Shown here: positions 57,770-64,000 of the stretch, one piece after another
How the letters are laid out: every line of letters starts with the position of its first letter
How positions within the stretch are numbered: the first letter of the stretch is position 1
Position numbers and translations under genes: made by a program
Assembly (NCBI GenBank): GCA_018340805.1
Contig: JACMZG010001914.1
Location: forward strand, 14,928,504 to 14,992,503
Direction of reading: 5' to 3'
DNA length: 64,000 bases
Source: Microvelia longipes
Taxonomy: Eukaryota; Arthropoda; Insecta; Hemiptera; Veliidae
The notes under the pieces: generated by a model
Databases searched by the model: none
What the model was told of the DNA's origin: nothing
What the model saw: the letters and a program-made list of their open reading frames with translations, nothing else

Positions 57770-58360
57770 CTTCTATGATACAAAAACACTTATGACACAC
57801 ATTAAGTAATCCCAAAGGACGTTGCGAATTTAAAGGGACTTAAAGTTAGGTTATAAAATAGGTTTATAATTACTCATGTCTGCTTATAAATACTGCAATC
57901 AAATAATATATTCTAATACAATTTCACGCGCTCAGAATTTAAATGTCTCCGACTTGCTTCTTTATTAATCAAAAGACGTCTGAAATGTTACAAATATTTT
58001 CCTCTGATGCTAGCAGCTGTCAAACGTTGAGGCTGATGAACTTATGTATGTCAGTGTTGAACAAAGGTCATCCCTGATATGATCACAGATAATCTATCGA
58101 TTTTACGTCCGAAGGACATTTCAAGTTTAAAATGATTGAAAAAATACAGAATGATGAAATAGATAATGATATAAAATCAATCAATAATGTTTCATTTTGA
58201 GTGAAAAAGAAAAATTAGTTGTTCAATTAGAAAATTGGAAATTTTATGAAAGCGAGGATATCATTAACTATTAATTAATATCCAATCATCAAAATATGAC
58301 AAATTAATTTATTTTTTATCATTTTTAATACATACATAATGTTTATTTTTAATAAAATTA
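57770..58360. other. AT-rich DNA, no feature recognised
   Basis: No repeat, RNA or exon-like signal was recognised. Confidence 0.4.
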
Positions 58361-58365
58361 TGAAC

Positions 58366-58613
58366 TCGTCATCTGCGAATATAAGGGTAGAGTGTTATAT
58401 CCATTTTATTCAGGATTAATTTAAAGATTCTGGTGTGGAGCTACGCAAGCAAATTTTCCTTTGAAATGCTTGCTTTCTCACACTTGTATTGTTGTGTAAG
58501 TAAGCAAACATTTCAAAGGAAAATTTGCTTGCGTCGCTCCACACCAGAATTTTCAAATTAATCCTGGATATAAATGGATATAACACATTACCGTTATATT
58601 CATAGATGCTAGT
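58366..58613. repeat. About 250-bp hairpin with near-identical arms
   Basis: Left arm 58366-58476 and right arm 58502-58613 are inverted copies around a 25-nt loop (tctcacacttg...gtaag). The inner about 70 bp (ttctggtgtggag, acgcaagcaaattttccttt, gaaatg) differ at only a few positions. The outer parts (gtgttatatccattt, aggattaattt) hold more differences. Such a structure could be a fold-back element or a precursor of small RNA. No gene inside. Confidence 0.9.
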
Positions 58614-58940
58614 TTAAAATTTTATTAAATAACTGTTACTAATATTCCATTATTAGTAGTTACTATTTGTTTCAAGTTTATTATTTGAAAAGCGGATATT
58701 TATCACATGGTTTTATTAAATTGTCCTCCTCCTTTAAAACTTGGCATTGCATATTTGTTGCACTCAGCAGCTCAGTTTATGATAATCTTTAACACGTTTA
58801 AGCAGTTAAAAATCTATCAGGTCTACTTAGTACAATTAAGCATTGTTACAATCTGACAAAAAAGGTTATGAAATCGGAAAACTATAAAATTTTATTTTTT
58901 ACATAATTGTATCTCAGAATATTGCCAAAGGTGATATAAT

Positions 58941-59051
58941 ACGAGGTGCTTCCAGAAAAAAACGTCTATCTCAATTGATCTTCGCTGCAGTGCTGCGATC
59001 TCAGTTCTCCAGATACGCGGTAGACGCTCTGTATCAAGAGCACCTCCTCGT
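58941..59051. mobile_element. Possible mariner terminal repeat, small inverted pair
   Basis: TA followed by cgaggtgcttccagaaaa resembles a mariner terminus. acgaggtgct at 58941 pairs with agcacctcctcgt at 59039-59051. A matching far terminus was not found. Confidence 0.4.
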
Positions 59052-59258
59052 CCGCAATGATAGATCAAATGAGCTCATCTCGTGTTTTGTATTTTGACGC
59101 GGCGATATGTACCTTTCGGTTTTGCCTGCCTCGGCCCCATATCGGGCGAAAACCTAGTTAAGGCTAGGTGAACCCCATCAAAGGTTTTCCATTTCAGTTC
59201 CACCCTTGAAAAAAATGGACTGTTAGCCACCCGTCTATCTCGAGGGAACTGTATGTAT

Positions 59259-59513
59259 AAGAGCAAGAAACATGCGCTATTTTGAGATCACTGTCAGCCA
59301 CATGTTCTTTGCTCTGCTTGTTTACAATGTCTGTGTTGATAGGAAGTCCCGCCAATTGTGAAATCAGATCTGTAAACAGTTTTTTGAATGCTAGAGAAGT
59401 GAAACCAATAGAAATTTATCGGCTAATTTTCTATCAGCACCGACATTGTAAACAAGCGCAACTAAGCGTGCGTGACTGACAGTATTGTCATAATGACGCA
59501 CGTTTCTTCTTCT
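59259..59513. mobile_element. Fold-back piece of a mariner element
   Basis: About 82 bp at 59259-59340 (gcaagaaac, cactgtcag, gcttgtttacaatgtc, tgttgat) are repeated inverted at 59433-59513 (atcagcac, gacattgtaaacaagc, ctgacagta, gtttcttc). Between them lies the start of a mariner transposase. The left arm thus holds the 5' UTR and start codon, and the right arm an inverted duplicate of the same sequence. Confidence 0.75.
59330..59446 (+). pseudogene. Mariner transposase N-terminal fragment
   Basis: From the ATG at 59330 the frame reads MSVLIGSPANCEIRSVNSFL, then NAREVKPIEIYRLI. This matches the start of the first helix-turn-helix of mariner-type transposases (pattern CEIRxVIxFLxAKxxxPxEIxR). 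Similarity stops after about 35 residues, where the inverted duplicate of the 5' region begins. The DDD catalytic domain is absent, so it cannot transpose itself. Confidence 0.7.
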
Positions 59514-59519
59514 TGATAC

Positions 59520-60745
59520 CGACTGTCTATACTACCATACCCCATATGTGTGGAATTGCGATCGCATCGCTGGAGCAATGATAATTTGAAACAGAACTTA
59601 CTTTCTTAACGTGACTAGTATGTTGTTTTAAAATACTTTCTAAAATGTATTTTACCAAGTGACTTGACTTCATTCATATCTTCATACTTAATATATTAAT
59701 AAAGCTTATATAAAGTTAAACAACTTAAGTTAAACTGGGAATGGTTTCACATTAGATTGAGACTTGAGAAAAGGGCAAAACCAGGTTTTTCATTCTACCT
59801 ACAATTCTGGTGGGTTCTCTATAAACTTAATTTAGTAGAAACAGAAATCTGAAGCAGTGCCAAATTACCTAATAGTCCTTTTATAAATCAGCAAACTAAA
59901 TTTTTTCATTATTTTAGCTAGTATACCTAGAGTCTATAATTAAGCGTGATTTTCTTTACACATTCCCTAAAACCTAATATTTTTAAATATAATATTTCTT
60001 TGACATATTAAATTTATATTAGGAGAGATAATATAAATTTAAATAATAAATTTAGAACAATAAATTTAAATAATAATTTTATAGTAGAAAGTAATTCCAC
60101 AGAATAATTAACAACATAGTGAAGGTCAACCTGACCAAATATGAACCATACTTTATATCATTAATATGGACCAATATTTCATGTCATCTAAAATGTTTAT
60201 GTTTATTAAAATCACTCTAATTAAAGAAATTTTTTCTGTCCTTTGTTAACTTTTCTTATCTCATATTTAAATACATACTTCTCGTCTAAAAGTTCAACTA
60301 CAGACTTCTCATTTAAAAAGTTAAACTACAGACTTTGATCTCTATGCTGTGAGGATCTTACTTTACAACCAGCTTTTATTATGGCCTTTGTTTTGGTATT
60401 AGTAATTTTTAATACCTAATAACTAATCCGCAGTTTTAGTTGTTTTATATCCTTTTAAATCCTTTATTTTGAATCCTTATAAATTGTAAGTCCTGTAACT
60501 CTTTCTTATTATGACACAGATTCACAATAATTGGAACCCACATATAACCACTAAACTAAAACTATCGATTCTAATACTTATAAGCTATGTTTACACTAAA
60601 AGTAGAGGTAAAAGATATCGATTTTATATTTCATTATATTGCTCATGTTCACTTATATGTATATAGGTTGACATGTTTACAAGTGTAAGGTTACATCCCT
60701 TTAATGAATGTCAGTTCTAATTAGCGAAATCTCTTTAAAAAAAGT
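59520..60745. other. AT-rich DNA, no feature recognised
   Basis: Only short direct repeats (for example cttctc-aaaagtt-aactacagactt at 60280-60340) were noticed. Confidence 0.4.
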
Positions 60746-60749
60746 CGTT

Positions 60750-61230
60750 AATCAGGCGCCCGGGAGTGTGTCAAAAATCAACAAACCCTAATGAAAACCA
60801 GGTTGTTGTGACGTCATTATCCCTGTTTTCTGATTAAGCAAAATTCAAGCTTACAATTTTTCGCTGGGAAAAAGTTATAGAACTAAAATACGTGTATTTT
60901 AGGCTGCTAAATCATATAAAACCAGTTTGGAGTTAATGCGACCACTCTAAATGATCAAAAAGTCAAAAAAGGTGGTAAACAACAGGAAACCAAAATAGCA
61001 GTCGGCAAAAAATAATTTTTATGTTTATTGTTAATGTTTTATTGGAGGGGGGGTGAATAGAACAAAACCAATTCGAAGCCTAAACAACCCCCATAAATTA
61101 CAAAAAGTCAAAAAAATTGTGGTAAATCACTGGATAACCTAAAATACGGTGGAAAAACAAAATATGTCGAGTAAGGTGTCGTTTAGGGGTGCTGAATCCA
61201 ATAAAACCGGTCTGGAGGCGATATGACAAC
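60750..61230 (+). mobile_element. R3 dispersed repeat, copy 2
   Basis: Collinear with 27435-27800: accaggttgttgtgacgtcatta (TGACGTCA at 60809-60816), ttttcgctgggaaaaagtt, aatcatataaaaccagttt, gcgaccactctaaatgatcaaaaagtcaaaaaa, acaggaaaccaaaatagcagtcgg. The phrase with a final ggtggtaaa...gaaaccaaaata recurs at 61110-61150, so the tail is partly duplicated. Confidence 0.65.
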
Positions 61231-61234
61231 TCAA

Positions 61235-62160
61235 AGCTAGGCTTTCCTAGGGGACCTGGTTCAAATCATGGTATCAGAACTTATTTTTATCGTCTACAGT
61301 ATTTAAGTGTATAACTTTAAATTAATTCTAGCGCGGAGGTCCGCAAACCAGGTATTTTTTTTTATTTGCGATATTTGTTGCTTAACAATCTAATTTTCGC
61401 TTAAGTTTTAGGTTTATATTTAATAACCTGAGCTGTTGCGTCACAACTTGTTATTTAATTTTTTCAAATTTTTCAAAGAAAATGCCTTATAAATTAGCAT
61501 AAACTGAGCTTCAAATTAGTACAATTATTACTGTGTCGTGCAGTGTATAATCAACGGGAACAATATGCGCATTTTCTTTAAAAAAAATCTATAAATTGAA
61601 TTACAGTTATTACGGGTTAATACCTTTACAAAAATAAACAAAATTACAAGATTACTGGGAGATAAAGAAAAAAAATATAAGGGAGTAAAGTGTATTTATT
61701 GCTTTGGGAATTCATTATTGACTCGTTTTTACTTATTAATTATTATATGTTAGCAGAAATAAAGTGCTATCTTCGTAATCTATTATTCAGGAATATGTAT
61801 ATCATTTTTATGTATGTATCGTATACATACTCCTAACTATTTTTATATAAAAAGCATTACTGATAACAAACAAAAAGTTTTAGTTTTTGAGAAAAAATAT
61901 TTTACTAGGTATACTCATGTTTTCTTTGCCGCACAGAAAAGTTTTCTAGAATGGCATTGAAATTGCCACTTAATATAAAAGTTAGTTATAAATAGCATTA
62001 TCATGAAGTGACATTTCGTGCTTAACGTTATTAAATTATGCCACTTACAAAGGTTACTCCTACTGCTAATCTAAGACTGTTATTAATTAAACATGCCTTC
62101 AATTATTTGTATACTGCGGAGATATGAATAATTTAAATATTTTAATTATAACTTGCTCTT
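61235..62160. other. No gene recognised
   Basis: cctggttcaaatcatggtatcagaac near 61255-61282 has a B-box-like core but no matching A box. The remainder is AT-rich with nothing recognised. Confidence 0.4.
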
Positions 62161-62167
62161 TATCTAT

Positions 62168-62460
62168 GGGGGTGCCGGTGTAATAGGTAGCACGTGGTTC
62201 TGATACCCAGACAGTTCGGTTTCAATTTCGGTCGGGGACTCTGGGATTTTCATGCGAGGGATGGAAGTCCTTTTGCGTGCCGTTCTTCGAAAGAGATGTT
62301 AAGCCGGTGGTACTTAGACAGTGTTGTCAGGTACTTGTAAAGATCCTAACCCTAAATGAACCTGGGTTTAAGCAAAATTTAGGACCCTCAATAGTAGTAT
62401 ATACAGCTCTTCTGTGGATTAGACGCAAAATGCCTACACAAGGAACCTATAAGGTAAACT
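62168..62460 (+). mobile_element. tRNA-derived SINE
   Basis: The head, ggtgccggtgtaataggtagcacg through an anticodon-like stem-loop to cggtttcaatttcgg, aligns along its length with a glutamine/glutamate-type tRNA (gtgtaatggttagcac A box, gttcgaatc B box, the latter degenerate). It is followed by a body with gatgttaagccggtggtact, a sequence type common after the tRNA head in arthropod SINEs. It ends near the (TA)n tract at 62516, and no poly(A) tail is obvious. Confidence 0.6.
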
Positions 62461-62512
62461 CTTCTATCTAAGGGTGTTAGCATAAAGGACCTATATGTGT
62501 TGTGTATATGTG

Positions 62513-62515
<3 letters not shown>

Positions 62516-62602
<87 letters not shown>

Positions 62603-62612
62603 TATATATATG
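62516..62612. repeat. (TA)n microsatellite
   Basis: About 95 bp of TA with one aa slip, then tatgtatgtatattg. Confidence 0.97.
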
Positions 62613-62614
62613 TA

Positions 62615-62872
62615 TGTATATTGTATATGTGTGTGTGTCTGTTGTCATCACATCAAGTGTATTTATGCTAGAGAGTTGAAATTTTGTACAAAAATCAGTC
62701 AGTTTGATTTTTGTTGAATCAAACTGGTCGTAAAGCATGTTGCAGTAAAAATTTGGCGAACTGTATTTCTGAGGACGAGTGAAGCAAGTCCGAAGCAGGG
62801 AGGATGAACGTAGCGAATCCGATGTGATGAGAAAAAATTCCGAGGTACCCCGTACCTGATTTTTGTTGTTGT
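62615..62872 (-). mobile_element. R1 dispersed repeat, reverse, internally deleted
   Basis: The TG-rich end (atgtgtgtgtgtctgttgtc) and gctagagagttgaaattttgtacaaaaatcag are followed directly by the far part (gtcgtaaagcatgttgcag, gaggacgagtgaagcaagtcc, cgaagcagggaggatgaacg, ccgaggtaccccgtacctgattttt). About 500 bp of the middle are missing. A private 10-bp hairpin cagtttgatt / aatcaaactg sits at the deletion point (62700-62726). Confidence 0.8.
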
Positions 62873-63077
62873 TTTGATGCGCATCGGTTTTATTGATATT
62901 TTTTTTGTATCCTCCCTGAGTGTTAATTTTTTTATTACTTAAGTAGTTATTGTTGCTATTTAAATTTATTAATTTAAATTAAGGTTGTCAGGATCCTGAA
63001 TAAAGCGAAGTGAGAGGTGAAGGAATGTTTTGGGAGAAGGAACTTAATTATCAAGATTATATAAATATTTTGAGGTT

Positions 63078-63089
63078 TATATATATATA

Positions 63090-63138
<49 letters not shown>
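63078..63138. repeat. (TA)n microsatellite
   Basis: Two TA tracts separated by one tatt slip. Confidence 0.97.
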
Positions 63139-63139
<1 letters not shown>

Positions 63140-63140
<1 letters not shown>

Positions 63141-63200
63141 TCTCTCTTCGTCTGTGGAAGAACTTAAACAGTTCGAAACGTTACGTTTTTATTGTAAGTT
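63140..63200 (+). mobile_element. Possible Penelope-type 3' tail
   Basis: tctgtggaagaacttaaacagttcgaaacgttacg has the short stem (gaactt/cagttc) plus cgaaacgt followed by a T-rich run, the layout seen at 12.4 kb and typical of Penelope-like 3' ends. Short and unproven. Confidence 0.3.
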
Positions 63201-63254
63201 TTCTAAATGTTTCTATTTATTTCTTTATAATTAAGTGTATAATATTATTATATA

Positions 63255-64000
63255 CAGGGTGTCCAGCTAAGAAGGACAAGACCTTTTTCTCGAAAACTAT
63301 AACAGCTAGAAGGATGCGGTTTTCGGTGTTGGATTCAATGTAATAGTGAGCAGACGAGAAAAATCTGTTTTCGGGCGCGCTTCGCGCCTGTCATAGAGAT
63401 GTCAATGCTAACTTTTTTAATTTTATAGTTAGGTATAGGGAACGTTTTTTTGTTCTTTAAAGAATGAAAAATAAGGAAGATTAGTGAAGACCGCATCAAA
63501 ATCGGACAATTTTTCACCGAGCTATGATGAAAAAACATTTTTTTTTAAATTTAGTTCACTTCGACGCCATTTTGGATGATGTTGCATTTAAATAAAATTT
63601 ATTGTATGGACATATTTTTAAACTAGAAACATTGCTTTAATGAAAGAATGTCAAAAGGTTTAATTCTAACCTCAGTTTTAGGTGTAAAATAGTCGTTAAA
63701 CATAACAAAATCAAAAAAAAAAATATGGTTTTTCTAAGATACCATGAAAAGTAAGATAGGGAGCTATGGTTTTTATGGTTTGTACAGTTAGCTAACATAA
63801 CAAGCAACAAAATGAGTCCAATTTTAACAAATTTGCTTCACAATATCAAAAGTTATTACTAATAAATCTCTTAAAATTGCCAAAAAGCAAATATTTTTTA
63901 TCGTTTGCCACCCAATTGTTGATATTTAATGGAACTGCAACGTCATCATACCTTGTGATCTTTATTGCAGCTTGTATGGGGATTCTAGAATGCCCAAAAA
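63255..64000. mobile_element. Terminus of a DNA transposon running off the window
   Basis: CAGGGTGTCC after tata at 63255 is a terminal sequence type that is very common in arthropod non-autonomous DNA elements. The following ctcgaaaactataacagctag, cggttttcggtgttgg, atcaaaatcggac and gagctatgatgaaaaaac have the feel of a long subterminal repeat. It contains a ggcgcg-ctt-cgcgcc hairpin at 63376-63390. The other end is beyond 64000, so the class is open. Confidence 0.45.

Noticed and set aside
59075..59266. 63-codon minus-strand frame next to the mariner fragment
   Set aside because: Lies in the presumed mariner 5' region on the opposite strand and has no recognised domain.
61255..61290. tggtatcagaac as a second Copia-type primer site
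   Set aside because: No LTR-like sequence or gag follows; a chance match.

Overview
This is AT-rich nuclear DNA from an animal, most likely an arthropod. The pointers are a Copia-type LTR retrotransposon with the insect-style primer site GGTTATGGGCCCAG, a mariner transposase fragment, a Penelope-like reverse transcriptase fragment, a tRNA-derived SINE, and at least one spliced gene on GT/AG introns. The species cannot be fixed from the sequence. There are no operons, no bacterial genes, no CRISPR array and no complete protein-coding gene. Most open frames longer than 60 codons are chance frames in satellites, (TA)n tracts or transposon ends.

Layout. 1-5.3 kb: an 84-bp tandem array, a 24/96-bp minisatellite, and copies of dispersed families named here R1, F1 and F2. 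5.4-6.3 kb: two consecutive minus-strand exons of one gene whose splice phases match; this is the only convincing host coding sequence. 6.6-7.5 kb: a GC-richer block headed by a tRNA-like sequence. 7.6-17 kb: mostly AT-rich DNA without a recognisable gene, holding R1, a Penelope-type terminal motif and the best F2 copy. 17.0-20.0 kb: a decayed Copia element (gag, protease, reverse transcriptase; integrase and RNase H missing). 20.8-26 kb: a 41-bp array, a 2.2-kb long-TIR DNA element, a full R1 and a 140-bp array. 26-36 kb: R1, R3 and a dead Penelope-like RT. 36.9-37.6 kb: a 46-bp array.

37.7-49.9 kb is the most striking part. Six copies in both orientations of one 1.5-1.9 kb non-autonomous element (named here HC, for hairpin cluster) lie within 12 kb. 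One end is a run of about eight very stable GC hairpins with 3-nt loops, the middle is a (TA)n core flanked by TGACGTCA palindromes, and the other end is a short hairpin followed by CTAA. Two long copies sit inside one R1 copy, and one of these was later hit by a hAT-type MITE, so the order of insertion can be read directly.

50-64 kb: a second F1 copy, an inverted-repeat element, 55-bp and 117-bp repeats, a 250-bp near-perfect hairpin, a fold-back piece of mariner, an R3 copy, a SINE, and the start of another DNA transposon that runs off the window.

Nothing here forms a working pathway. The window is a record of transposon build-up, nesting and template-switch-like palindrome formation around a fragment of one host gene.
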